This document shows positions 40,672 through 53,727 of a stretch of DNA of 64,000 bases, piece by piece. The notes beneath the pieces were generated by a model. That model was not told the DNA's origin. It worked only from the letters and a program-made list of their open reading frames with translations, and made no database searches. Location: assembly GCA_000181795.3 (NCBI GenBank), contig CM012954.1:2346612-2410611 (forward strand). Reading direction: 5' to 3'. Position 1 is the stretch's first letter; each line of letters opens with the position of its first letter. Position numbers and translations under genes: made by a program. This DNA is from Trichinella spiralis. Its lineage: Eukaryota > Nematoda > Enoplea > Trichinellida > Trichinellidae.

Positions 40672-41334
40672 CGCATCCTTTTTTTCTTTTCTTTGTTTTT
40701 TTTGAAAAATACAAGTAAGTATGCAAGCTTTACTTTGACATGCATGATCTTTTTCTGTTTTATTCTTATAATTTCATCTTTCACTGGTTCACTTTTTCTT
40801 ACAAATTAAACACAACATTTCCACTTATTATTTATTACTGTTATTGTAATATTTTCATTTGCATGAAAAGAAAACTTGGAATATTTTCCAACTTCACCTG
40901 CTTCAGCATGCATCCTTGTGAATATGTGTTTATTTACGATTTATTCAGCATTGGAAAATGTATTGCAATGACAGAGAAATATGCATGCAAAAGTGGTGAA
41001 TGAAATTCCACGTTGAAAATACCTTTTGACTTTTCTTCAGTAATCAATTTTTCATTTCAACTCTGAATGACGTATATTGTTAGGTAGGTTTTTCTTGTCT
41101 GATTCTCGGCAGTTTTATGGGATTTTTGAAAAATCACAGCTAACTTTATAATATACTATTCACCAAGTACTATTTATTCACTTACTCAGCATCTCTCCAC
41201 GTTTTTTTGCTCCCTCTGTTGCTCACTGTTATTTTAATGATCTATTGGTCTTTCATCTTTGTTTTCCTGGAAATAATTTTATCACCCAAATAAATGAACA
41301 CCAACTGAATTATTTATTTCCAACAATGCCCTCA

Positions 41335-41360
41335 TATATATATATATATATATATATATA
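41335..41360. repeat. (TA)n microsatellite
   Basis: Thirteen uninterrupted TA units. Confidence 0.9.
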
Positions 41361-41762
41361 GCATGAATTTGTATTCATTTGTCAAAATTCAGAAGCAATT
41401 TCAATCCTTTCTCAAAAGTATGCCTGTTGAATTATATCAAAATAAAAATTTCCGAATATTTAAATATTTCTTAATGAATTTTTTTGTGAAAAATCTACAT
41501 CCGCTTTATTACGGAGCTTTGTTTTTTTTGTTAATTACTTGTAAAATAGGAATTGAAAAATTTAGCAATTGCAAGTTTAATTTAATTAATTCAGAAATTA
41601 GATAACTAGCAATATTCATATCAATCATCCAGTGTTCGGAATATTTGCCGTTCAAGATTCCTCTTTATTTATTACTTTTTGACAGGCCCGTTTGTCTTCA
41701 TTTTTCAATTTTCAAACGTAATATTTTCAACACTTACGTCGGTCGATCAAGCATGCTTAACA

Positions 41763-41786
41763 TGCTGTGCTGTGCTGTGCTGTGCT
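41763..41786. repeat. (GCTGT)n pentamer array
   Basis: Four to five tandem copies of the unit tgctg/gctgt. Confidence 0.8.
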
Positions 41787-42248
41787 TGGTTCTCGGAACT
41801 AGTGAAAATTTATTTCATCACACTAATTATCTGTTTCAACACAACTGGCTGGCGGCTATCTTTCATGGATACGAGCCAGATAGAGAGAGGCTGCCAGCAA
41901 TGGGAAATTTTCGCATTTCGGTTTCTGTTATATGTTGAATAAGTAATTTTCCAGCCAAGCTTGAGAAAGGAAACGCTTACATCAACGACAGCCGCCTCTT
42001 CGACAACGTGCTATAGATTGAAGAGAGAAAGAGGAAATACGCACGCACCACATAAATATACATATACACACATACACGCACAAACGCACAGCAGCAGCTA
42101 ACCAAGCTCCCTCCGCTGATTGTCGTTCTACTATTACTTTTCAGTTTATCCACTCAGTGCAGTGATTGTTTCCAGTGGTTTTTGGATTGAAATTTCACCC
42201 ATGCCAACAACAAACTTTGGTTAGCATGTCCAAATTTGAAAAACAATC

Positions 42249-43860
42249 ATGACGTTATTATTGGTGTTCTTACTGCTGTTATTATTGACTACCCGTTGGC
42301 TAGCATTTCACAATTTAATAACCTTTGGGAAAAAATATCTCCTTATTATCACTTTCCTTTCGTTTTTTTCTCTTATCAATGCACAACATTTTGACGGCTA
42401 TCATACTGTGCGCGTTGAGCAAGGTTTTATCAAAGGACGCCTTTGGAAAATTGACGGCAGGCAAGTACAAGTGTTCCTCGGCGTTCCATTTGCTGAACCA
42501 CCGGTTGGTATTTATCGTTTTCAAGTAAGTTTTATTTATTTATTTATTTATCTATCTATCTATATGCATACATATATATATATATATATCTGTTTTTTCT
42601 TTTTGTTTTCTTCTTCAATCTTTAACTGTGCTGAATGAATTTAGAGAAAAATTATGCCACTATAAATGAAGATGTATATAATTCTTTCCGAGAAAAGCTG
42701 AAATTCTTTTCATATCCCACATATTCATTGTTTTAATTATGTATATTTTTTTCTGAACTTCAAATTTTAGTATCAATTTTTTCATTACATATTATCTTAT
42801 AATACATGTCTGTTAAATTTGTAAACGAGTAATAATATATTTAGAAACCACTGAAAAAGCAACCTTGGGAAGGAGATCATACAGCATATGAATACGGCCC
42901 ACCTTGCATACAATTTATGGATTTTCATGAACACGATCGTTTCTCTGGTCAAAATATGAAGCGTCAACGAGAAGACTGCTTATATTTGAATATATTTTCA
43001 CCTTATGTGAGTTGAATTTTCAGCTGTGTATACTTGATTGCGCGCTCGATTTTTGAAATATTTGTTGAATCGTTTGCAACTGTTCACAGTGCGTTATTTT
43101 TAAGGACTCTGATCCTGAGATGCTTTATCCGGTTATTGTATGGATACACGGAGGCTCATTTTTAGCCGGTTCAAGTGACAGTGGAATTGACATGACGGTG
43201 ACAATAAAGAATTTAATTCTGAGAAATGTCACTTTGGTCACGCTCAATTATCGCTTAGGACCGCTTGGTAAGTCGATTTGCAAATATTCACTCAGCGTTT
43301 TTAATTAATTCAAATTCAACTTATGTTTACAATAAATGATGTAAAAAGAAGTTTTTTTTGTTTAAAATTCAAAAATATTTGGTAGAAATGCTTTTTTTTC
43401 ATTAATTGCATAGTATTTTACATTTGTTTTATAATATGTTGTCTAATAATATTATTTGCATGCAATGCGCGGCAATAGTGTGTATTTATTTACATGAATT
43501 ATGTGTTTTCTTTAGGATTTTTATCTACTTCACTACCAGATGCTAAGGGCAACTTTGGTATATGGGATCAAATCGAAGCTCTGAAATGGATACAGGCTAA
43601 CATACGTGAATTTAAAGGTGATCCAAACTCTGTAACTGTGATGGGAGAAAGTGCCGGTGGTTCCAGCGCCTCACTTCTTGCTTTAACACCAGCTGCAGAA
43701 GGTAATGTATTTTCAAATTATTTTCTGTAAATGATAATAATACTTATTTTTAATCTGGGTATTTTTTATGAATAAAAGGTACGTTGTAATAATAGTGTAA
43801 AGTAATTTTATTAGCAATTATGCTGAGGCAGTCGCAACAGTTGTTATTATTTTTTTAAGT

Positions 43861-43913
<53 letters not shown>

Positions 43914-45820
43914 GTATATATCTAGGTCTGCTACATCGGGCTGTTTTAATGAGTGGTTCAATCGCAGCTGGATGGGCGGTAAAACGTATTGGTGAATCGA
44001 ATTGGAATATTGAAAATTTGTATAAGTATTTAACTTGTCGGAATAAAATTAACTCTGAAGAATCTTTGTCACATGTCGAACCAGTGCACCAAGATTATGA
44101 ATGCAATTATATGAAGCAGCCACTGCATTGCGATGCTGCTGATTCGGAAAGGGATATTTTCGAGTGCTTGCAGTTGAAAGCAGACTTCTCCAACTCTTTA
44201 ATGCGCAAAGCTTTCACCTACGAGGTAATTAGCGAAATTTTCTCACTGGAAACATTTTTAACAATGTGTAGCTTCCGTGTCAATATTGAGCATAAATTTA
44301 GTAAAGAAAACACTTTACTAGCAAAATGCAAATTTTCAGTGAAAATTGTATTTCATAGGTATTTTCAAATTCTTTTTTTAAAATTAGTTTTCCTACGTCA
44401 AAATCTAGTTCAGATGACGTAAATTTTTTAAATCATGATCATCAATCGTTTGATTATTAATTGTTATTCCTATGTGCATATTTTGTTTTTTAAGTTTGGT
44501 CTTGGGCAAATTTTAATAGATGGTGAAATAATTCCATCCAGTTTGAATCATCTGCTTGCTAATTATTCACGTGTTCCAATACTTATTGGAACGGCTGAAT
44601 TGGAATGGGCGCACAAAAAAGGTAATAATAATCCATTTTAGTTTTTTGGAAAGATTTTTTTAAAAAAAATATTAAAATATAATTTATTTTTTTTAAATGT
44701 TATTTGTCTATTTCAAGCTATATTTTATGGCTTCAAATCTTATACTACTGTAAACGAACGCATGGCAAAAGAAAAAGCTCAGCTTGTTGTCCAGCAGAGT
44801 TTGTTACCGTATTTGGATACGTTTGTTTGCAATGACACGTTGAAATTGATGGCACAGGTTGCTTTGCACAATTATCTTATTTGGAATAGCAGTGGTCCGA
44901 CGTGGGAAATGACTGAATTTGTCGAAAGTCTTCAAAAGGTATGTGCTTTTGAGAATTTTAAAATCCCTTTCATTTTCATTCACTTTGTCGAATTATATAT
45001 CCAATGCAGATGGAATCTGACATTGAATTCACTGCACCTATGGTAAAAGAAATAGATTCCTATTTGCAAAACAACCAATCTGTATATCTTTATTCTTTTG
45101 AATATTTACCTTCAAAAGATTTGATAGAAGAAGAATGGGTTGATGTGAATTTGTTCGGTTTGAAGCGTAAAGTACGAACTGAACGAAAACTACCAATAAA
45201 ATGTAAAATCGAAATAATCGAAATAAAATTGGCTTGTTTGAATGAAAATTATTTCAGATGCTTTCCATGGATTGGATCATGCTTTTATTTTCACCGAAGG
45301 TTACAGTAGCAATATATTCTTTCCTTACGGAGAAACTGAACGCCAAATTTCTGACGCATTGTGTCAGTTTTTGGCCAATTTTGCAAAATTCGGGTAAATT
45401 GAATACCAGTGAATGAACAAAGGAGAATTGAATGATTTTTGTTTCAGAAATCCCACTGTCCAACCGGTACATGGTATTTTTTGGCCAGTGGTGAATGAAG
45501 ATCATTCGAATTATATGAAATTTGCTTGGCCATTGGAGATGGTTGAAAACAATGCACGTTGGTCGAAGGCAAGCTTCTGGAACGACTTGATGTCTGAAAT
45601 TGCCACCTTTGCTGCCGAAAATGGTATGGGTCGAGAATTTCCATTTACAAACGAAGAACAGTTGCAGTTGGCTGCTTTTCGTCGAGCTTGGTGGGCTTTA
45701 TGGGTTCTGGTCGCTGCGATCGCTTTTCTCCTCTGGATCATTATCATTTGTTTGGTCACGCAGAAATGTCTCGACGTGCGTAGTCGACATTACAAAAATA
45801 TAATTGTTGCCAATGTGTGA
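42249..45820 (+). CDS. Membrane-anchored carboxylesterase (cholinesterase-like family)
   Basis: Type-B carboxylesterase fold, ectodomain outside the cell, 716 aa from ten exons: 42249-42524, 42845-43006, 43090-43267, 43516-43701, 43926-44224, 44495-44621, 44718-44938, 45010-45202, 45258-45393, 45448-45820. The N-terminal hydrophobic stretch is long and double (residues 1-16 and 31-45), with possible cleavage after INA. FLGVPFAEPPVG, EDCLYLNIF and the oxyanion segment WIHGGSF are present. The nucleophile elbow GESAGG places Ser251. Catalytic His is probably His551 in FHGLDHAF. The acid residue is less clear (GTAELEW region). A membrane segment at about 672-696 and a 20-residue tail (CLDVRSRHYK) end the protein. 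The serine and histidine suggest a live enzyme rather than a neuroligin. Several extra Cys in 260-320. Substrate unknown. Confidence 0.92.
43869..43925. repeat. (TA)n(TGTA)n tract abutting a splice acceptor
   Basis: About 16 TA units, then TGTA units, ending in tatatctag, the acceptor of carboxylesterase exon 5. The intron end is purely alternating and lacks a pyrimidine tract. Confidence 0.85.
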
Positions 45821-46762
45821 AAATTTGTTTCTTAAATCAAGCACATTCCCTTTCTGTTTTACCTTTTTCTTATTCACACATTTTTGTGGATTATTTTTAT
45901 TTGTTCAATTTTTTGAACAATGCTTGATCCGGAACAACTGCCATTTCTTCTTCATCTTCACTGATATGCGATTAAAGAATTTAGAAAATTAGCAAGTTAG
46001 CAGCACTTGGAAGTGGATTTGAACTGAAGAAGTAAATTTGCATTTTTTTTCAATTCTGTAATTATGATAAATAAGGTAACTGCTCGTTGAATCCGAAATT
46101 TTATTCAATTTTTCTTATTTTCATTTCTGAAACGGTACCAAACTTTTACTACGTGGCCTTCTTTTACTGCAGCAATAAACATTCATTTTTCTACAGTATT
46201 AACTGAAATAATCATACTTGAAAATCAAATAGTATAGTATTCAGGTTGTAATTTTTTTTCCACTTTTAAGTGTTCACTTCAAAAGACGATCAATTGTAAA
46301 CTCATACAAATTAAGCTTGCAGTTTTTGCGATTGAAAATTATCTGATGCATGATTTTCTTCGTATTTTTTTAAAGGTAAGCTAACTTTAGTCACTTATTT
46401 TTTCCTAACAACTGTACGCTTATAATAATATGCTTATGGTATTAGTCAGTTTTCTTGTTGAATGACCTATTGCAGATTTTTCACTTCGATCAGTGAAATA
46501 TCACGTGAAACATTTCTAAAGCAATAAGTTTCATGTATGAACATGTGAATGCAAACATAAATGTGATCAAGAATTGAACAGGAACGTTTTTAAAAAAATT
46601 TACGTAGAAACAATCACATAACAAGTTTCAAAATAGTCAAAATATGATAAAACTATTTACATCAAACCGACAGTGGGTACATTCCATTCACTAGCAAATC
46701 TACTGCTGACTAGACTAAAAATTTGAAGTCCAGCTTCTCATTATAAAAATGTACTGTGGAAG
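45821..46762. other. Intergenic between convergent genes
   Basis: 3' flanks of the carboxylesterase (+) and the adaptor-like gene (-). No supported exon. Confidence 0.5.
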
Positions 46763-48460
46763 TTACACGTTATCTTCATCGGCTATATTTGTTTTTGGCA
46801 ATTTTTCACTTGCATCATTCGTGCACAACATACTAGTAGAAACTTCTTCTGCATCTGGCAACGGATGGTCGAGTATGTTATCGTAAATCCCATAGCTAGC
46901 TGAGGGGCCTGCAGCATTTCCGTCACCACAGTTGTTGTTCTCTTCACCGAATTCTTGAACTTTCAGCACCAACACATTGGTACCATCTTGGAACGACATT
47001 GAATAAAACGAAAATCAGCTGCGATTTGGAAACAATAAAAGTGATGAAAGCAATACCTCGATTTTCGCTGGTTAAAATTGCAGCATTGAATTCTGACGAA
47101 TCAGGCGTATTAACACGAATACACGCACGATGCTGCACATCTGATGATGAAGGAAGCTAAAATAACTGCGGTAGAGAAGAAAGAAAACAGAATGTCATAC
47201 CGTCTCATAGCACTGGTCGCTAGGTTCGTTGATAGAGGAATAATAGTGAAGGCTAGAATCCGAAATTGACGAATACACATGACGATGTGCGTCCATTTCC
47301 AAACGACGACGAACAATTTCCAACGGTTCTCTGATGGACAAATATCTGTAATTTGAAGACTGATCATCCGTGCTGGCAGAGCTACCACTTCTAGTAGCTT
47401 TCACGTCCACGCTTGCACCGTTTCCATTATTATATTTATTTTGAAAAGAAGGGAACGGTGGTCCGTAATCTTCCAACTCAACTACACTCGGTTCTGAATG
47501 AGGCATTCTTCTACCACTGACGCAAACAACGCTGCCGGTGCAGATTTTCCCCTTTTCAATCACAGCGTACAGCGGTTCCGATTCGTCGGAACGTCGCCTT
47601 GCCAACTTTGCCCGGTAAAACGGTGCACACTGGTGATTGTTGTCAACGCCATGCTGTGCACTACCAAGCTTATTGATCACGGCGTATAGTTCAGACACGT
47701 CACGCTGTAAATTTGGACAAGTCTGCATCGACGTGCCTTGAAAACAGGGCAAAAACAAATTTCCACCCTTCTCGAACTTTGGATAATCATAAGCACCGTT
47801 ACGGTTGATCGAAACCAGTGGCCGACTGTCATAAAAATCACCGTCATCAATATTGTCATAATAAATTTTACCATCCGCCTGCACTTGACAATACAAAGCT
47901 TCACCGTTGCGTTCATCACCAACTTCAGAAACGCCGGCATAAACTGGCGTGTCGTCTGACGTTGATTTCCACTGCGTCTTGTTGGACAAGTCAGTGTAGA
48001 CTTCAGAATCGCATCCTCTATCAGAAATCGGAAATGGCGGCAATGCTCTGTTTAAGGTAAACAGTGTCGCATCGCCTGATGCTCGTTTTTTTTTCATTGT
48101 CTCATTTAAGCCGCTGCTGCACTGCACGCCGACCAGACCACCGTCATTTGCCGGGTCCGGCTAAAGAAATCCATTCATCACGAGTGGGGAAAATGTTGAA
48201 AATATAATAAAATAAAATTATACCTCTTTGCAGTCTGCCGTATCGTTTGGAATCCCATTTTTCTCTTTGTACAGTCTGTACAAGAAGAAAACACTTTGAA
48301 ACAGGTAAGAAAAGTTTTAATTTTGAACGTTTGCTAACCTTTTCTGGCTACGGCCACTGCATCCCAAGCATGTCAGGGTAAATAAAATTACAATCATCAC
48401 AGATGATCCGCACAGTAATGCATGGAGGTAGAGCTGATCATCAGCGGGAAATACGAGCAT
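46763..48460 (-). CDS. Transmembrane adaptor-like protein with many tyrosine motifs
   Basis: Five exons: 48339-48460, 48224-48275, 47201-48160, 47057-47156, 46763-46986, giving 485 aa in phase. A very short extracellular N terminus (about 12 residues) precedes one membrane segment at about 13-35, which ends in CLGC and a basic stretch (GRSQKR). The whole remaining tail, about 440 residues, is cytoplasmic, without a catalytic domain. It carries more than a dozen tyrosines in SH2-type contexts: YTDL (113), YAGV (132), YCQV (148), YDNI (159), YAVI (217 and 256), two YSSI, YETV and YGIYDNI near the C terminus. This layout, with a short ectodomain, juxtamembrane CxxC and a tail of phosphotyrosine motifs, is that of vertebrate transmembrane adaptors (LAT, PAG, NTAL). 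No sequence homology to them is claimed. It is head to head with V-ATPase H, 1.2 kb apart. Confidence 0.8.
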
Positions 48461-49665
48461 GTAACTTTGATTGCAGCCAGTTCTGAGCTATTTAAATAGA
48501 CGCTAACTTTACCGAAGGGTACTGTAAGTTTACTGTAACAAAATAAGGTTAAAAGTAGTAGAAGTATTTAATTGGAGCTTTATAATTCGAGTTAATATTG
48601 CAAATTTTACTGGTGATATTTTTAAATTTGTTATGTAATGTTGATAAATTATTTATTAAAAATTATGAAGTGAAATTGCAAAATGAATGTTATTTCTTGT
48701 ACTGCTTTCTATGGGAAAAAGCCGTGTCTGTTATATTGAAATGATTTGGGAAAGCAGTCCGACATTTTTTTTTAGTAATTTACATATATTTACGTACATT
48801 CTACATTAATTTGCATAATACGGATGCTTTCCTGGTGAATAACCGTTTATGCATTGCAGTAAAATTTATATGATTTATGTTTCAAGTGATGGGTGAAATG
48901 CATGGCCCAGTTTTAATGAATTATTTCAATAAAAATAAAGTTTTTTCACCGCATGATAACGTGATAAAATAATCTCTGTGCCTAACGAGTATGAGCAGCT
49001 ACGAAGCGATTCATTATTCCAGAACAACACTGATATTTTATCAGGATATGAAAGATGAAAATCGTGGAAACAAAAGTTCTAAAATCCATCAATTCTGTAA
49101 TCATATAATATATAAATGCAAAGGCAAAAACTGAAAGCGAATGTAACTGTTTTTGTCAAAGTTTGATAATATGATAATATTTATCATTGAAAGCAAACAT
49201 TATTGCGCATGTCACATTTGCATCCGGTATAATAAAACTAGCCTGTGCATTATTTCGGTCAATGAGCACGGTTATAAACATGTGCGGCATTTAGAGCACA
49301 CGTAAATGCTTTTATGAAGAAACACCCCACGATTCATCAAAATGCCAATGTATGCATATTATGCCGAACGAAAAACGGGGATAAATTAAGCCTGGCATTT
49401 GACTATTGAAAGGAGATAAACAGAGTGAAAAGTTCTTCAAAAATACAGTCTGTTCAAAGTACCCAAGTTAGTTTTTTTATTATTAATTATAATAAATATG
49501 ATGTTCAAATATTAAGCTATAATTTTTGTGTAAAGTATGGCTGAAAAGAATTTTGTTATTAGCCTTCTCCATAATATTTATTGAACTTGTGAATCGTTTG
49601 AATACAGTAGGCTGTCTGTCAGTAACTGCATCCGATCAGTCGGCAACATTGATAAGTTATTCGAC
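48461..49665. other. Intergenic, divergent promoters
   Basis: Interval between the adaptor-like gene (-) and V-ATPase H (+). AT-rich. No supported exon. Confidence 0.5.
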
Positions 49666-52528
49666 ATGAATGAATTGAATGGTAAAGGAAATGCTGAGAA
49701 AGCATCACTTCCGTTGGATAATGTTCAAGCGATCCAGGAAGAGATGGATCGTCATGCCGTTGGTTATTGCGCAATTATTACTTGTGTTATGGAAAAAACA
49801 TTTTGTAAAAATTTCTTTTTCTCGTAGATATGATTATGGCAACAAGTAAACTTTATATGGAATCGTTGGAAGTGAAAACTTGTCGACCGAACTGGCGTAG
49901 CTATTTGCAGTATGTTAATTTTTGTAGTATATACATATATGATTCTTGTGTGTGCATGATGCAATTTGCATGGACTGTTCAGTTGTGTTGAATTATGAAT
50001 ATTGGGTGAATGGCTATTAATGGGAATTTTTCACTTTTTTTCAGAAGCAGTATGATTACACAAGAAGATTTTAACTTCATTACAGCATATGAAACAGTAA
50101 AGGGTGAAGAGAAAAGGGCATTTTTAGAAAACAACAAACTTCAGGTTGTAAGGAAATTGTTAATTATGGTTTTAGAGACATTTTGTCGGTTTTAGTGTGC
50201 CCGCACGTTTGTTAGTCTGATGTCCAACATATCTAAAGATCAAACGGTCCGATGTGTTCTAACAATGATTGATGATATGATTCAAGTGAAATTTTTTTCA
50301 CGTTTGTTTTCAGGTTAAATGTGCAATTTGTTTAATAGGAAGACCGTAGTCGAGTGGAAATGTTCATCAGTTATGCTCGAAAGGAAAAACAGTCGGTATG
50401 GACACCATTTTTGGCTCTTTTAACAAGAGCTGATGGCTTTGTTATTAACCAAGTATGTTTATCTTTCGCAATTTCAAAATTGCAATTCATTTTTACTTTT
50501 GCAATTTAATGCAAGTAAATATTGATTTGCTTATCTTATGATCATTGATTGTTGCAGATTTTCGAAGAATATTCCGAAAATCAATATTTCAATATCAGTC
50601 TTGATATTTAATTTTGATTTGTCACGCTTGTTTGTTTCAATAACCAATTCGGTTATGGCTGTTGTGCATTGATAATTATTTAGGTTAGTTTAATTATTAC
50701 TAAAATGGCTTGCTGCGGTGTAGATCTCATGGATGGGGCAGATTTAACTTACTTTCTTACGTGGTTGAAAGATCGTCTTCGTACTCCTGTGAGTATATAT
50801 AGCTTTGTGGAATTAAAAAAAGTAATGTAAAATTTTCATTCAGGGAAATGAGTATATTCATACCACAGCTAGATGTTTACAAATGTTGCTTCGAATTGAA
50901 GAGTACCGGTTTGCTTTTGTCAACATAGATGGCATTTCAACGTAAATGCTTGTATGATTGATTTACTATTGATTGAACAAAATAGCTCATTTTTTAGTAT
51001 TCTTTCCACTTTGGCTGGTCGAGCGAATTTTCAGCTACAGTACCAACTTATTTTTTGCATTTGGTGTTTAACTTTCAGTCCTGATATTGCTGAAAAAATG
51101 CATAGGTACACTCATATGAGGTGATGTTGAAACGAGTTTACATATAGCAGCAGCATAATTTTTAGGCTTGGTGTAATTTCTACGATAGCAGAAGTTGTTT
51201 CAGAAACATCAAAAGAGAAAGTAATACGAATAGCGTTGGCAACTCTTCGAGTAAAATTATTTTCTCCAATTACGGTATTTTGATTATTAAGGGGAAAATT
51301 TTTGTTTTACCGCTTGTAGAACTTGCTCGAAAAACCGGAAGATGCAAGCATTGCCCGTGAAAATGCTATACAAATGGTGCAGTGCAAAATTACCAAGACA
51401 TTAGATTTACTCATGAGCAAAACTGTTGATGATCAAGAGTTTACTGAAGACATGGAATTTTTGGCTGATAGGTTACAAAGCAGCGTGCAAGATTTGAGGT
51501 GAATTTTATTTTATTTACAACACTCTTGATGTCAGTATTTTTTATTACTCTATTTATTTATTTTCACTGCAGCTCATTTGATGAATATCTGACTGAAGTG
51601 AAGTCGGGCCGTTTGCAATGGAGCCCTGTTCACAAATCGGAAAAATTTTGGAAAGAAAATACTCAGCGCTTTAATGAGAAAAATTTTGAAGTACTTAAGT
51701 AAGTACAAAAATGATTCAAATTATGATTAAACGTAATTTTTTAAAATCATTTTTATTATGTCATAGTGTTCTGAAAAATATTTCTCAATTTAAAATGCCG
51801 GATCAAGTGATTGAAATGCAATACCATTTCAGGATATTAATTAAAGTACTTGAAGTGGGTAATGACCCGTTGATTTTGTGTGTTGCTGCGCATGATCTTG
51901 GAGAATATGTTCGACATTATCCGAGGGGAAAAACGTAAATAATAATAATAAATATGGCGTAAAAATTGCTCTTATTTATAAAGAACAGTAAGCATTTTTT
52001 TTGTTACAGCGTTATTGAGCAGTTAAATGGAAAGACAATGGTAATGCGCTTGCTCACTCATGAAGATCCAAACGTTCGTTATCACGCACTTTTGTCTGTA
52101 CAGAAAATTATGGTTCACAATTGGTAAGAATTCACTTTTTCTTGGCCAGCTTGGATATTCTTTTAATAACCGTACTATTAGTGACACTGAGTGAGCAAAA
52201 TTAGACAGTGATGATTAATGCCGCATGGTAAGCAGTTCTGAAAAGATATAGTAGTGCACATTGATTATATATCAGTTTTGTCGCAGCGCTTTCAGTCGCT
52301 TTCTAATTTTGCTCACGACAGTTTCAGCTAATAGTTGGTTTCAGAATATGTCTATTTGAGAAAATGAAATTTTAAATTTTTTCTTGTTATTTTATTGCAT
52401 ATTAATTCTAAAGGGAATACTTGGGCAAGCAGTTGGAAAAAGAAAATCAAGAAAACAAGCAAAAATTAACTGCCCCAAACAGATCGAAACCGCTCGAAGC
52501 AAACACGGCAACTGAAACCAAAATGTGA
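49666..52528 (+). CDS. V-type proton ATPase subunit H
   Basis: Regulatory V1 subunit (Vma13/SFD, vha-15-like in nematodes) that couples V1 to Vo and inhibits free V1, on endolysosomal and plasma membranes. Fourteen exons: 49666-49762, 49828-49909, 50045-50144, 50196-50285, 50339-50452, 50684-50788, 50844-50941, 50998-51105, 51166-51250, 51320-51498, 51573-51698, 51833-51934, 52010-52123, 52414-52528, giving 504 aa (human 483). HEAT/armadillo-like helices throughout. Strong family matches: [60 protein letters not shown] and [18 protein letters not shown]-terminal Lys/Glu/Thr tail extends past the human end. Exon 1 uses a weak donor (GTTG|gttatt), chosen by phase. Intron 13 carries a foldback element. 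Confidence 0.96.
52175..52334. mobile_element. Foldback/MITE-like element in V-ATPase H intron 13
   Basis: The ends form an imperfect inverted repeat of about 32 bases. The left arm begins ctattag and its inner part gtgagcaaaattaga is matched perfectly by tctaattttgctcac in the right arm, which ends ctaatag. Total span is 160 bases, too small to code. The gagcaaaattag motif recalls Tc1/mariner-type terminal repeats, but this is from memory and not tested. No clear target duplication was seen. Confidence 0.6.
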
Positions 52529-52818
52529 AAGTGAAGAAAAATTTTTTTCTGCTCCTTGGAGATGTGATTTCTTTTACTTGATTATGCGTGAATGAATAAG
52601 CTGCAATGTAAGGATTAATCAGAAATGAAGATCTCATTGTTTTTGAGAAATTTTAGAATTCAGCAAAACATCCTGCTAATGTATTCCATTCTGTTCGCGA
52701 AAACTACGATAATTGTGTAATTTAAATGCAAATTAAAAATCAGTTGCTCTACTCAGTACTGAATTCCATTTATTTTTATTCAATTTCATTTCACTATTCT
52801 AAGTTACTGTTGTTTGAT

Positions 52819-53727
<909 letters not shown>

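Larger units (their letters stand above)
40672..42248. other. Intergenic between transporter and carboxylesterase
   Basis: AT-rich with a (TA)n tract, a short TGCTG pentamer array at 41763-41786 and a CA-rich stretch near 42050-42090. No supported exon. Confidence 0.5.
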
